DNA of 35,428 nt from Lachnospiraceae bacterium (GCA_017613055.1 JAGAES010000064.1:1-35428), one strand, 5' to 3'; positions 23,119 through 34,350 are shown, counted from the first letter of the stretch. Numbers and translations are program-made. The notes: generated from the sequence alone by a model not told the origin.

Positions 23119-24543
23119 TTATTCATCCTCCTTCTTCGCATCGTCGGCGTCATCATTACGGAACAGGTTCGCAATGGCCGAGATGTTGGATTTTCCTTCG
23201 GCGGCGTTCTTCGCAATCTCGTCGCGCTTCCGGTCGGAAACCTTCTGCGCGGGACGGCGGTCGTTGTCTGCCGCTTTCTTATTGTCACCCGAGCCGGAGA
23301 AACCGGCAATGGTTTTCGTACTTGTCTTGGCGATTTCGGACATTTCGTTTCCGCGGGATACAACACCCATCTTCTTCATGCGCTCGGCTTCCTTCGCCTC
23401 GTTCGCGGCAACGATATCATCGATGCTGATCTTATCAAGACGCTTGTTGATGGCTGCCTGCTGCGCAATGGAAACAGCGGAGTTCATAACCCAGTATATG
23501 CCTACGCCGAGAGGCAGGAACACGCAGAAGATACCGGAGATAACCGGCATGATTTTCATCATTCCTTCCATGCCGCCGGCCATATTGCCTGCTTCCTGGT
23601 TCTTCGAGTCCTTGTTCTTCTGTAAGGACATGGAAAGCTTCGTCTGCAGATACTGAAGCACCGCGGCAAGTATCGGAATCAGAAGCATCGGCGTCAGCTT
23701 CCAGCCGGGCGGATCCAGTACGCTGTACTTTCCGAAGAAGCTGTTAACCTGAAGCACTTTATCTTTTGCTTCGCTGACCTCGGACCGGTTAATGAAATTC
23801 TGAAAGGCTTCCGTTTTTACGAGAGCATTCCAGTTCTTGTAACTGTCGTCCTCAATCTTGGTCTCGTTGACCTTATCTTCTTTGTAGATCGGTTCGCCGC
23901 CGAGAAAACGGTCCCATGCGGAAGTATTGAGCACGGAAAGCGCGTCAATCAGCTGGTCTTCGTTCCACTTCTTGGCTTTTCTGGTGCTGCTGTCCCGGAT
24001 GGATGCTTTCTCGTAAGAAAGCAGCTCCTTAAGGGCGTCCGTATAATTTTCGCTGAGTTCTTCACCGCCGGCAACTCCCTGCATAAAACTCTCGGAAATC
24101 GGGCGATACATGTCCTTTACCGAAGAAACATACGAAGGAATCGCATAAATCACGCGGTACAGGGCAAAGATTATCAGAAACATCAGAATCAGGGGAAGGC
24201 ATCCGCCGAACGGGCTTGTGCCGTACTTGCGGTAGACCGCCTGCTGCTCTTCCGTCATGCGCATCATCGCATTCCGGTCGCTCCGGTCAACCCCGCGGTA
24301 TTTCTCCTGAATGGCCCGGATCTCCGGCTGCATCTTGGCGGAAACCTTGGCCGTGCGCTGCTGCTTGATCGTAAGAGGAAGCATCAGCATTTTGATCACT
24401 ATGGTGAAGAGTACGATACATAAAGCAATGTTCGGAACTCCTATCCACTCGACCAAATGGTAGATAAGATTCAGAATCTTACCTAAAATCCAGGCAAACG
24501 GCGAAAGAATGCCGGTCACCTGGCCCAGAAATATAAAATTCAT
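23119..24543 (-). CDS. yidC: Membrane protein insertase YidC/Oxa1 family
   Basis: The 474-residue insertase helps place proteins in the cytoplasmic membrane, alone or with Sec. The Oxa1 core is clear: TM near 33-56, Arg63 as the groove Arg, cytoplasmic hairpin with PEIRAIQEKYRG, TM near 112-135 after TSPFGGCLP, then TMs near 283-300 and 330-362. No lipobox is visible at the N-terminus. Two features are longer than in Bacillus YidC1: an external insert of about 130 residues (145-275) between the second and third core helices, and a charged C-terminal tail of about 100 residues, likely a ribosome contact. GGAGG precedes the ATG. Confidence 0.95.
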   Translation of the reverse strand: MNFIFLGQVTGILSPFAWILGKILNLIYHLVEWIGVPNIALCIVLFTIVIKMLMLPLTIKQQRTAKVSAKMQPEIRAIQEKYRGVDRSDRNAMMRMTEEQQAVYRKYGTSPFGGCLPLILMFLIIFALYRVIYAIPSYVSSVKDMYRPISESFMQGVAGGEELSENYTDALKELLSYEKASIRDSSTRKAKKWNEDQLIDALSVLNTSAWDRFLGGEPIYKEDKVNETKIEDDSYKNWNALVKTEAFQNFINRSEVSEAKDKVLQVNSFFGKYSVLDPPGWKLTPMLLIPILAAVLQYLQTKLSMSLQKNKDSKNQEAGNMAGGMEGMMKIMPVISGIFCVFLPLGVGIYWVMNSAVSIAQQAAINKRLDKISIDDIVAANEAKEAERMKKMGVVSRGNEMSEIAKTSTKTIAGFSGSGDNKKAADNDRRPAQKVSDRKRDEIAKNAAEGKSNISAIANLFRNDDADDAKKEDE

Positions 24544-24558
24544 GAATGGTCCTCCTAA

Positions 24559-24771
24559 TTAAGGTACGGGATCGTATCCACCCTTATGGAAAGGATGGCA
24601 GCGGAGAATCCTCCTTACGGCAAGATAGCTTCCTTTGATGGCTCCGTACTTTTCAATGGCTTCCATTGCATATTCGGAACAAGTGGGCGTATAGATACAG
24701 GTGGACCTTCCCTTCAGCCCGGACAGATACTTACGATAAAAACGAATTAAACCAAGTAATAAGAATTTCAT
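24559..24771 (-). CDS. yidD: Membrane protein insertion efficiency factor YidD
   Basis: The 70-residue protein aids YidC-dependent insertion. It has the family pattern [57 protein letters not shown] with three conserved Cys. The start overlaps the rnpA stop as ATGA. Confidence 0.96.
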   Translation of the reverse strand: MKFLLLGLIRFYRKYLSGLKGRSTCIYTPTCSEYAMEAIEKYGAIKGSYLAVRRILRCHPFHKGGYDPVP

Positions 24772-25100
24772 AATACGATGTTATGGAGCTGCGCCAAATG
24801 CGACACCGCATCGGCAATCTCCTGATAGGTTCTGCCCTTTGCCGTTCCTCTTGCAATGACGACGAGATCCAACCCGATGTTGAACCGGTCGCCGTTAAGG
24901 CGTAAGCTTTCCTTGATTAAACGGCGGATCCGGTGCCTCACGACACTGTTTCCGACCTTTTTGCTTACGCTGATTCCTATTCGATTGTAATCAAGACCGT
25001 TGCTACGTACATACATAACAAGGTACCTGTTTGCTTTGGAACTCCCGCTCTTATACACGTCGGAGAATTCCTTCCCTTTTCTCAGGGATATGATCTTCAT
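24768..25100 (-). CDS. rnpA: Ribonuclease P protein component
   Basis: The 110-residue basic protein assists the RNase P RNA in removing tRNA 5' leaders. It contains the RNR signature region [26 protein letters not shown] and starts with the typical [14 protein letters not shown]. It lies after rpmH, separated by a terminator-like hairpin that may lower its expression relative to L34. It is a little shorter than the Bacillus protein. Confidence 0.96.
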   Translation of the reverse strand: MKIISLRKGKEFSDVYKSGSSKANRYLVMYVRSNGLDYNRIGISVSKKVGNSVVRHRIRRLIKESLRLNGDRFNIGLDLVVIARGTAKGRTYQEIADAVSHLAQLHNIVL

Positions 25101-25144
25101 CTGTAAGGCCTCCCTTCATCCGGCAGCCTCAAATCAGACACAAG

Positions 25145-25170
25145 AAAAAAGGCTACATAAACTGCAGCCT
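25145..25170 (-). terminator. Terminator or partial attenuator between rpmH and rnpA
   Basis: On the minus strand AGGCTGCA pairs with TGTAGCCT (one G-U) around GTTTA, followed by TTTTTCTTG. The stem begins at the rpmH stop codon. Because rnpA lies 68 nt downstream without a clear promoter, it probably sets a high L34 to RnpA ratio by partial termination. Confidence 0.75.
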
Positions 25171-25303
25171 AAGCGGAGATTTTGTGTCTGCCTTTTGCTC
25201 TTCTTGCAGACAAAACCTTTCTTCCGTTTGCTGTAAGCATTCTCTGACGGAAACCGTGAACGCGCGCATGGCTTTTCTTCTTCGGCTGAAATGTCATCTT
25301 CAT
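25169..25303 (-). CDS. rpmH: Ribosomal protein L34
   Basis: The 44-residue basic protein has the L34 pattern [36 protein letters not shown]. The ATG at 25303 has AAAGGAGG at the right spacing; an upstream ATG at 25375 in the same frame would overlap the promoter and is not used. It is the first gene of the leftward replichore next to dnaA. Confidence 0.97.
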   Translation of the reverse strand: MKMTFQPKKKSHARVHGFRQRMLTANGRKVLSARRAKGRHKISA

Positions 25304-25346
25304 GGGATAAGTCCTCCTTTCCGAACTCGATAAAATTGCATTCTCT

Positions 25347-25375
25347 ATTATAGTGAAAGAGGTTTCAAAAGTCAA
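25347..25375 (-). promoter_or_regulatory. Promoter of the rpmH operon
   Basis: On the minus strand TTGACT and TATAAT with a 17-bp spacer. The start site is expected near 25340, about 35 nt before the rpmH ATG. Confidence 0.9.
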
Positions 25376-25539
25376 TCACAAAAATGAGCGCGCGGAAAAT
25401 GTGAAAAATCTTTCATAATTTCGCGGAAAACACGTCACAAGGTAAAAAATGGTTCTTTTTTACCGAAAAATGCAAATTTGCGGGATTTAACGCGTCTTAT
25501 ACATATAAAAAGGATTTGTTCCATACTGCCGAAAAGCAC
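25376..25539. other. AT-rich non-coding region upstream of dnaA with inverted and direct repeats
   Basis: This stretch between the divergent rpmH and dnaA promoters has no gene. It holds two copies of CGCGGAAAA (25391-25399 and 25422-25430, 31 bp apart, about three helical turns), a perfect inverted repeat GGTAAAAAA-N6-TTTTTTACC (25441-25464) and the palindrome GCAAATTTGC (25472-25481). I see no strict TTATNCACA DnaA box. It may be part of a bipartite origin or control dnaA. Confidence 0.5.
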
Positions 25540-25575
25540 TTGTAAAATTTCCTCACTTATATTATAATATAAGTG
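25540..25575 (+). promoter_or_regulatory. dnaA promoter with a 22-bp palindrome over the -10
   Basis: TTGTAA (25540-25545) and TATAAT (25563-25568) are 17 bp apart; the start is expected near 25575. The -10 lies in the centre of a perfect 22-bp palindrome (25554-25575), half-site CACTTATATTA. The leader to the dnaA ATG is about 64 nt. Confidence 0.85.
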
Positions 25576-25638
25576 TTATTGTGACCATGGAAAGTTTTGG
25601 CATTTTCCGAAACGAATAAGCTCATTCCGGAGGCCCTT

Positions 25639-27015
25639 ATGTATACCAAACAGATGCTCGAGGAACGTTGGGGTGACATCCTCGAATACATGAAAAACAA
25701 CTACAATATTTCCGACGTTTCCTATCGGACGTGGCTGCAGCCTCTTAAGATATACGATCTCGAGGACAATATCGTTACGCTTCTGGTAGATGATACCGTT
25801 GTTCATCCGAACGGCCTTGCTTTTATCCGGAACCGTTACGGATTTTTCTTTAAGACGGCGATTGAAGAAGTCATCTATGAGGATTTTGAGGTCGAATTTG
25901 TTTCGAAGACGCAGATTCAGAAGCAGGAGGATGACCGGAAACATAAAGAACGTTCTCTTTCGTCCGGTTTCTCACGTCTGCTGAATCCGCTTTATACATT
26001 TGATTCATTCGTTGTCGGCGATAACAATAACAACGCGCATGCCGCGGCGCTTGCGGTTGCCGAACAGCCCGGCGAGGTTTTCTATAATCCGCTTTACATC
26101 TACGGCGGTCCCGGACTAGGCAAAACGCACCTGATGTATTCCATCGCAAACTACATCATGGAGCACAGTCCGGAACTGAAAGTTTTATATATCACGAGTG
26201 AAACGTTTACCAACGAACTGGTTAACGCAATCCGGAGCGGATCGTCCAGTGCTAACTCCTTAGAGGAGTTTCGGAAGAAATACAGAAGCAATGATGTGCT
26301 CCTGATTGACGATATACAGTTCATTATAAATAAGGAAAGAACCCAGGAAGAGTTCTTCCATACCTTCAATGAGATGCGCGACTCAGGCCGTCAGGTCATT
26401 ATTTCTTCGGATAAACACCCGAAGAACCTGCAGATTCTCGACGAACGTCTTCGTTCCAGACTCGAATGGGGCTTCACCGTCGACGTGCAGCCGCCGGTCT
26501 TTGAAACAAGAATGGCAATTCTTCGTAAGAAAGCGGAACAGAACCATCTGACCATCGATAACGAAATCATCGTTTATATTGCGGATAACATCCGTTCCAA
26601 CATTCGGGAACTCGAAGGCGCTTTAACGAAAGTTGTCGCTCTCGGAAGACTTCAGAACCGTAAGATTACGATGGAACTTGCCGAGGAAGCGTTGAAGGAT
26701 TATATCTCCCCGGAGATGAAGAAGACGGTAACCCTTCCTTTCATCATCGAAGTTGTCGCAGAGCAGTACGGAATTACTTCCGATCAGATTTTCTCAAAGA
26801 ACAAGAGCCGGAACATTGCATATCCGAGACAGATTGCCATGTACCTGTGCAGAGAGTTCACAACGCTTTCATTTGATGAAATCGGTAAGGCAATCGGCGG
26901 AAGAGATCATTCCACCGTCCATTATGCATACGGCAAAGTCCAGGAGGATATCGATAACGATCCTTCCGTTGCTTCCGCAATCGAAGTTTTAAAGAAGAAG
27001 ATTAATATCGAATAA
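25639..27015 (+). CDS. dnaA: Chromosomal replication initiator DnaA
   Basis: The 458-residue AAA+ protein binds DnaA boxes and opens the origin. Domain I (1-80) is followed by a short linker. The AAA+ domain has Walker A GGPGLGKTH from 156, Walker B LLIDDIQF and the arginine finger region DERLRSRLEWG. Domain IV has the box-binding signature GGRDHSTVHYAYGKV near the C-terminus. The ATG at 25639 is chosen because CCGGAGG lies upstream; a TTG at 25597 in frame lacks a site. DnaA boxes follow directly after the stop codon. Confidence 0.97.
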   Translation: MYTKQMLEERWGDILEYMKNNYNISDVSYRTWLQPLKIYDLEDNIVTLLVDDTVVHPNGLAFIRNRYGFFFKTAIEEVIYEDFEVEFVSKTQIQKQEDDRKHKERSLSSGFSRLLNPLYTFDSFVVGDNNNNAHAAALAVAEQPGEVFYNPLYIYGGPGLGKTHLMYSIANYIMEHSPELKVLYITSETFTNELVNAIRSGSSSANSLEEFRKKYRSNDVLLIDDIQFIINKERTQEEFFHTFNEMRDSGRQVIISSDKHPKNLQILDERLRSRLEWGFTVDVQPPVFETRMAILRKKAEQNHLTIDNEIIVYIADNIRSNIRELEGALTKVVALGRLQNRKITMELAEEALKDYISPEMKKTVTLPFIIEVVAEQYGITSDQIFSKNKSRNIAYPRQIAMYLCREFTTLSFDEIGKAIGGRDHSTVHYAYGKVQEDIDNDPSVASAIEVLKKKINIE

Positions 27016-27270
27016 CCTGTGGATAACCCGTCGGATAAATGTTTGATAAGTATCGGATAACTTTTTGTTTCATGTATTCTGATTCTTGAGCCGATATCTA
27101 TTCACATTTTCCTCTTTTTCATCCAATCCGAAGTAACGAAACTATCAAACTCCGAAAACCATGTCCGGTAAGGCTCTGTAGGACTTATCCACATTTCCAC
27201 CGGCTATAATAATACGAATGTTTTTATTTCCTTAATCATCATGAAATCGCCAGCGGCGGAAGGAGAAATT
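27016..27270. other. dnaA-dnaN intergenic region with DnaA boxes, probable oriC
   Basis: Perfect DnaA boxes: TGTGGATAA at 27018-27026 (minus orientation) and TTATCCACA at 27185-27193 (plus). Weaker sites: CTATTCACA at 27098-27106 and two TCGGATAA copies 22 bp apart at 27031-27038 and 27053-27060. After the second perfect box come a short GC-rich patch, CTATAATAATAC, and a T-rich stretch, a possible unwinding element. TATAAT at 27205-27210 may also be the -10 of a dnaN promoter overlapping the box, but no good -35 is seen. Confidence 0.75.
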
Positions 27271-28380
27271 ATGAAAGTCATCTGTAACCAATCCGAACTT
27301 ATGAATTCTTTGAACATTGCCCTTCGGGCGGTTCCTTCCAAAACTTCTTATCCGGTTTTGGAATGCTTTCTTTTAAATGCGGCTTCGGAGCAGCTTGTGA
27401 TTACGACCAACGATATGGAAATCGGAATCGAAACGAAGCTTTCCTGCCGTGTGGACACGCCCGGCAAGATTGCCATCAACGCGAGAATCTTCTCGGATAT
27501 CGTGAGAAAGCTTCCCGAGGATATCGTCTTTCTGGAAACCGATGAGAATCTGATTATGACGATAACCTGCGGCAAAGCAAAATTCCGCATCTCCGGAACG
27601 AGCGGAGATGATTTTCCGCCGCTTCCGGATTATGAGAAGACGAACGTCGTGAAGATGTCGCAGTATACTTTAAAAGAGATGATTTCAAAGACCATCTTCG
27701 CAATCTCCGCGAATGAGCATAACGTAATCATGACCGGTGAGAGTTTCGAGGTGGAAGGCGATAAGCTTCGCATCACCGCTCTGGACGGACACCGGATTGC
27801 CATTCGGAACATTGAACTCCGTGCGCAGTCTGCCGACAAATGCCAGGTAATCATCCCGGGTAAGACGCTCAATGAAATCAGTAAGATTATGAGCGGCAAC
27901 ATTGACGATGAAGTAGCCATCTGCTTTATGGACAGACAGGTTATCTTCGAGTTCGGAACAACTGTCGTTGTGTCCCGCCTGATTGAAGGAAAGTATTATA
28001 ACGTCAATCCGATGATCAATTCTTCCTATACGACGAAGGTTGTCGTGAATAAGAAAGATTTCACGGATTGTATCGACAGAGCAATTCTTCTTGTGAAAGA
28101 ATCCGAGAAGAGGCCGGTAATCATCGATATCCGAGACGGCGTGATGTCTTTTAATATGAACAGTTCCATCGGAACCATGGATGAAGACATTTCTGCAATC
28201 AAGGAAGGCAATGATCTTACAATCGGTTTTAATCCGAAGTTTTTGATGGATGCGCTTCGCGCAATCGAAGAAGAGGATATTACCCTGTATCTTACGACTG
28301 CGAAGCAGCCTTGCTTCCTTCGGGATGCGGAAGACAGCTACATCTATCTGATTCTTCCCGTTAACTTTGTAGGAAGGTAA
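27271..28380 (+). CDS. dnaN: DNA polymerase III beta subunit (sliding clamp)
   Basis: The 369-residue clamp encircles DNA and tethers polymerase III. The start MKVICNQSELMNSLNIALRAVPSKTSYPVLECFLL is typical, as are TALDGHRIAIR in the middle domain and the C-terminal YIYLILPV(N), which contributes to the partner-binding pocket. The ATG at 27271 has GGAAGGAG at good spacing; an in-frame ATG at 27241 has none. The S4-domain gene follows after 4 nt. Confidence 0.97.
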   Translation: MKVICNQSELMNSLNIALRAVPSKTSYPVLECFLLNAASEQLVITTNDMEIGIETKLSCRVDTPGKIAINARIFSDIVRKLPEDIVFLETDENLIMTITCGKAKFRISGTSGDDFPPLPDYEKTNVVKMSQYTLKEMISKTIFAISANEHNVIMTGESFEVEGDKLRITALDGHRIAIRNIELRAQSADKCQVIIPGKTLNEISKIMSGNIDDEVAICFMDRQVIFEFGTTVVVSRLIEGKYYNVNPMINSSYTTKVVVNKKDFTDCIDRAILLVKESEKRPVIIDIRDGVMSFNMNSSIGTMDEDISAIKEGNDLTIGFNPKFLMDALRAIEEEDITLYLTTAKQPCFLRDAEDSYIYLILPVNFVGR

Positions 28381-28384
28381 GATT

Positions 28385-28606
28385 ATGGAAACCGTTACGA
28401 TTCGGGATGAATTTATCAAACTCGGGCAGGCGTTGAAACTTGCCGGCATTGCGGAAAGCGGCGTGGATGCCAAAGAGATAATTGCGGAAGGTTCGGTGAA
28501 AGTGAACGGTGCAGCGGATACAAGACGCGGCCGGAAGCTTTACGACGGGGATGTTGTGGAATACGGCAGACAATCCTTTCAGATTTCCGCGAAGAAACCG
28601 CTCTAG
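28385..28606 (+). CDS. yaaA: S4-domain RNA-binding protein YaaA
   Basis: The 73-residue protein consists almost entirely of an S4-like RNA-binding fold: IKLGQALKLAGIAESGVDAKEIIAEGSVKVNGAADTRRGRKLYDGDVVE. It is the usual small gene between dnaN and recF in Firmicutes. Its role is not well defined; some relatives are linked to ribosome assembly. It is spaced 4 nt after dnaN and 8 nt before recF. Confidence 0.93.
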   Translation: METVTIRDEFIKLGQALKLAGIAESGVDAKEIIAEGSVKVNGAADTRRGRKLYDGDVVEYGRQSFQISAKKPL

Positions 28607-28614
28607 GATGTTTC

Positions 28615-29697
28615 ATGAAAATCAAGAAACTGCAACTGAGTAATTTTCGGAATTATGAAGGGGTATCCGTAACATTTTCCGACGGAGTAAATCTTCTGTA
28701 CGGTGACAACGCTCAGGGGAAGACGAATCTGCTGGAGGCAATCTTCCTTGCGACGACGACGAAATCCATCCGCGGAAGCAAAGACCGCGAGATGATCCGG
28801 TTCGGACAGGAGGAAGCGCACATCTGCGCATTTACGGAACGGCAGGAGATGCCCCATAAGATTGACATCCATCTGAAGAAGAGTAAGAAAAAAGGGCTTG
28901 CGGTAGACGGCATTCCGATTCGAAGGAGTGCGGAGCTTCTTGGTCTTCTGCATGCGATTTCGTTCAGTCCGGACGATCTTTCGATGATGAAGAACGGGCC
29001 GGAAGAACGGCGGCGGTTTTTGGATTTGGAACTCTGCCAGACGGATAAAATCTATTGCAGCAACCTTGCGGATTATAACCGGACGCTTCTGCAGCGGAAT
29101 GATTTGTTAAAGCAGATTGCGTCGAATCCTTCCCTGTCCGGGACAATTGATGTGTGGGATTCGCAGCTGGTCCGCTTCGGAACGTATCTGATCCGGGCGA
29201 GGCGAAAGCTGATTGAAGAGCTGCAGCCGATTGTGGAGGAGAAACACGGAATCCTTACGGAAGGAAAAGAAAAACTCCGCGTTTCGTATGAGCCGAACTG
29301 CACCGAAGAAGGATTTGCGAAGGCTCTGGCGTTGAATCTCGAAAGGGACGCAGCGCTTCGGTTCACTTCTGCGGGACCGCACCGCGACGACCTGGCGCTC
29401 TTCATTAACGGCAACAATGTCCGCACATACGGGTCCCAGGGGCAGCAGCGGACGGCGGCGCTTTCCTTGAAGCTTGCGGAAATCGAACTCGCCAAGAGAA
29501 CGATTCACGATACGCCGATTCTTCTTCTCGATGACGTGCTTTCCGAACTGGACCGCGGACGGCAGCTGCAGCTGTTAAACGAGATGAAGGATGTGCAGAC
29601 AATTGTCACCTGTACCGGCATGGAAGAATTTGTCGCATGCCGGCCGGAAGGCAATACAATATACCGCGTAAGCGGAAATCAGGTTACTTTGGTATAA
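28615..29697 (+). CDS. recF: DNA replication/repair protein RecF
   Basis: The 360-residue SMC-like ATPase binds gapped DNA and helps load RecA with RecO and RecR. It begins MKIKKLQLSNFRNY, with Walker A GDNAQGKTN at 30-38, the ABC signature region YGSQGQQRTAALSLKLAE and Walker B LLLDDVLSELD. The length is normal. The gene lies in the conserved dnaA operon, ending 45 nt before gyrB. Confidence 0.96.
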   Translation: MKIKKLQLSNFRNYEGVSVTFSDGVNLLYGDNAQGKTNLLEAIFLATTTKSIRGSKDREMIRFGQEEAHICAFTERQEMPHKIDIHLKKSKKKGLAVDGIPIRRSAELLGLLHAISFSPDDLSMMKNGPEERRRFLDLELCQTDKIYCSNLADYNRTLLQRNDLLKQIASNPSLSGTIDVWDSQLVRFGTYLIRARRKLIEELQPIVEEKHGILTEGKEKLRVSYEPNCTEEGFAKALALNLERDAALRFTSAGPHRDDLALFINGNNVRTYGSQGQQRTAALSLKLAEIELAKRTIHDTPILLLDDVLSELDRGRQLQLLNEMKDVQTIVTCTGMEEFVACRPEGNTIYRVSGNQVTLV

Positions 29698-31665
<1,968 letters not shown>

Positions 31666-31700
31666 CGCTGGCCGAAAGATAACGAAACTGAGGACGAAAC

Positions 31701-34292
31701 ATGGACGAACATATTTTTGATAAAATTGACGACGTCGATCTGAAAAAAACGATGGAGAAATCCTTCGTGGAATATGCGATGTCGGTTATCGCATCCCGTG
31801 CGCTTCCCGATGTGCGGGACGGTTTGAAGCCGGTGCAGAGACGTATACTGCACGCGATGAACGAACTGAACAACGGTCCGGACAAGCCGCATCGTAAGTG
31901 CGCGCGTATCGTCGGTGATACGATGGGTAAATACCATCCGCACGGCGACAGTTCCATCTACGGCGCTTTGGTCTGCCTTGCGCAGCCGTGGAATACCCGT
32001 TACCCGCTTGTGGACGGGCACGGAAACTTCGGTTCCGTGGACGGCGACGGCGCGGCGGCCATGCGATATACGGAAGCACGTCTTTCGAAGATTTCCGTCG
32101 AGATGCTTGCGGATATCAACAAAGACACCGTTGACATGATTCCGAACTTCGACGATACCGAGAAGGAACCGGCCGTTCTTCCGGCCCGGTACCCGAACCT
32201 GCTCGTAAACGGAACGACCGGTATCGCAGTCGGTATGGCAACGAACATCCCGCCGCACAACCTTCGGGAAGTCATTGCCGCCGTCAACAAGATCATTGAG
32301 AATAAGATTGCGGGACAGGAAACGACCATCGAGGAAGTGATGGAGATTGTGAAAGGTCCCGATTTCCCGACCGGCGCAATGATTCTCGGAACGAAGGGAA
32401 TCGAAGAAGCCTACCGGACCGGCCGCGGAAAGATCCGCGTCCGCGCGGTAACCGATATCGAGCCGATGGAGAACGGCAAGAACCGGATTATCGTAACCGA
32501 ACTGCCGTATCTGGTAAACAAGGCGCGCCTGATTGAGAAGATAGCGGAACTGCATAAGGATAAGCGGATAGACGGCATTACCGATCTTCGCGACGAGTCC
32601 GACCAGAAGGGTATGCGCGTCGTGATCGAGCTTCGGAAGGACGCCAACCCGCAGGTTGTTCTGAATCACCTTTATAAGCATACGCAGCTGCAGGATACGT
32701 TCGGCGTGATCATGCTCGCGCTTGTGAAAAATGAGCCGAAGATTCTGAACCTTCTTGATATGCTCAATTACTATCTCCTTCATCAGGAGGAAGTAGTTAC
32801 CCGCCGGATCCAGTATGACCTGAATAAGGCGAAGGAACAGGCGCACATCAAGGAAGCGCTTCTGAAGGCACTCGATTTCATCGATGAAATCATTTCGATT
32901 ATCCGTTCTTCCAAGCAGACACAGGAAGCAAAGCAGCGTTTGATGGACCGCTACGGGTTTGACGATGTGCAGGCGCAGGCGATTGTGGATATGCGTCTCC
33001 GCCAGCTGACCGGTTTGGAGCGCGAGAAGCTGCAGGCCGAATATGATGCCTTGATTGCGCAGATTGAGGAATTCCTTTCGATTCTCGCGGATGAGAAGAA
33101 GCTTCTTTCCGTAATCCGCACCGAGATTTCCGCGATTGCGGACCGTTACGGCGATGACCGCCGGACGTCGATCGGATTTGACGAATTTGACATTTCGATG
33201 GAAGACCTGATTCCGGACGACCCGACCGTAATCGCAAGAACCAAGCTCGGTTATATCAAGCGGATGGGTCTCGATCAGTTCCGCACGCAGAACCGCGGCG
33301 GCAAGGGCATCAAGGGAATGCAGACGATACAGGACGACTTTATCGAAGACCTGTTCATGACGACCAATCATCATTTCCTGCTGTTCTTCACGAACACCGG
33401 ACGCGTATACCGCATGAAGGCGTACGAAATTCCGGAAGCTTCCCGGACGGCCCGCGGCACGGCAATCGTCAACCTGCTGCAGATGACCGGCGGCGAGAAG
33501 ATTACGGCGGTTATTGCGCTGAAGGAATTCGGCGACGACCGTTACCTCTTCATGGCGACCAAGAACGGTATCGTTAAGAAGACCAGAATGCAGGCTTATG
33601 CGAACATCCGGAAGACCGGTATTCAGGGCATGGCGCTCCGCGATGACGACGAGCTGATCTCCGTAAAGGCGACCGACAACAAGAAGGATATTCTTCTTGT
33701 TTCCAAGATGGGCCAGTGCATCCGCTTCAATGAGAAGGATGTCCGCGGCACCGGGCGGAACTCGATGGGCGTATACGGCATGCGTCTGGAGGAAGGCGAC
33801 GCCGTTGTATCGATGCTTGTTTCGGACGAGGGCGACGCGCCGCTGTTCCTTTCGGAATTCGGTCTCGGCAAACGAACCGACACCGATGAATTCTCAGTAC
33901 AGCACCGCGGCGGCAAAGGAGTCCGTTGCTACAAGATCAACGAACGTTCCGGAAACCTCGTAGGCGCACTGATGGTTAACGATGACGACGAAATCATCAT
34001 GATTACGAACGAAGGCATCCTGATTCGGATTCCGGTCGGCAATATCAATAAGATCGGCCGCAGCACGTCCGGCGTCATCTGCATGAACGTGGATCCGACC
34101 AAGGACATCCGCGTCGCAAGCTTCGCAATCGTCCAGGGCGATGACGAAGAGGACGAGAGCACGATTGAGGAACTCGAGCGCAAGCTTCGTTCCGAAGACG
34201 ACGAAGTGGAAGCGGATGCGGAAGAGGAACTGGACTCCGATATCGACGAAGGCGAAGAGGAACCCGAGCAGACGGAAGAGCCCGCGAACTGA
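31701..34292 (+). CDS. gyrA: DNA gyrase subunit A
   Basis: The 863-residue subunit cuts and passes DNA. The catalytic Tyr123 lies in [10 protein letters not shown]. The quinolone region reads [10 protein letters not shown]: Ser84 equals E. coli Ser83, and Gly88 stands where E. coli has Asp87. A GyrA-box-like QNRGGKG occurs in the C-terminal pinwheel, and a second QHRGGKG appears in a later blade. The last 50 residues are strongly acidic (28 Asp/Glu, 3 Arg/Lys). GAGG precedes the ATG. A terminator follows the stop by 26 nt, ending the dnaA-gyrA cluster. Confidence 0.97.
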   Translation: MDEHIFDKIDDVDLKKTMEKSFVEYAMSVIASRALPDVRDGLKPVQRRILHAMNELNNGPDKPHRKCARIVGDTMGKYHPHGDSSIYGALVCLAQPWNTRYPLVDGHGNFGSVDGDGAAAMRYTEARLSKISVEMLADINKDTVDMIPNFDDTEKEPAVLPARYPNLLVNGTTGIAVGMATNIPPHNLREVIAAVNKIIENKIAGQETTIEEVMEIVKGPDFPTGAMILGTKGIEEAYRTGRGKIRVRAVTDIEPMENGKNRIIVTELPYLVNKARLIEKIAELHKDKRIDGITDLRDESDQKGMRVVIELRKDANPQVVLNHLYKHTQLQDTFGVIMLALVKNEPKILNLLDMLNYYLLHQEEVVTRRIQYDLNKAKEQAHIKEALLKALDFIDEIISIIRSSKQTQEAKQRLMDRYGFDDVQAQAIVDMRLRQLTGLEREKLQAEYDALIAQIEEFLSILADEKKLLSVIRTEISAIADRYGDDRRTSIGFDEFDISMEDLIPDDPTVIARTKLGYIKRMGLDQFRTQNRGGKGIKGMQTIQDDFIEDLFMTTNHHFLLFFTNTGRVYRMKAYEIPEASRTARGTAIVNLLQMTGGEKITAVIALKEFGDDRYLFMATKNGIVKKTRMQAYANIRKTGIQGMALRDDDELISVKATDNKKDILLVSKMGQCIRFNEKDVRGTGRNSMGVYGMRLEEGDAVVSMLVSDEGDAPLFLSEFGLGKRTDTDEFSVQHRGGKGVRCYKINERSGNLVGALMVNDDDEIIMITNEGILIRIPVGNINKIGRSTSGVICMNVDPTKDIRVASFAIVQGDDEEDESTIEELERKLRSEDDEVEADAEEELDSDIDEGEEEPEQTEEPAN

Positions 34293-34318
34293 ACGCAGAA
34301 CAATTGAAGGATTGACAG

Positions 34319-34350
34319 ACTGCCCGACCATAGGGATCGGGCAGTTTTTT
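34319..34350 (+). terminator. Intrinsic terminator after gyrA
   Basis: ACTGCCCGA pairs perfectly with TCGGGCAGT around a 9-nt loop, and the stem runs directly into the T tract. It separates gyrA from the HAD gene, which starts 28 nt after the T run. Confidence 0.93.

Noticed and set aside
25597..25641. Earlier TTG start for DnaA
   Set aside because: It has no Shine-Dalgarno site, adds 14 residues not typical of DnaA, and the ATG at 25639 has a good GGAGG.
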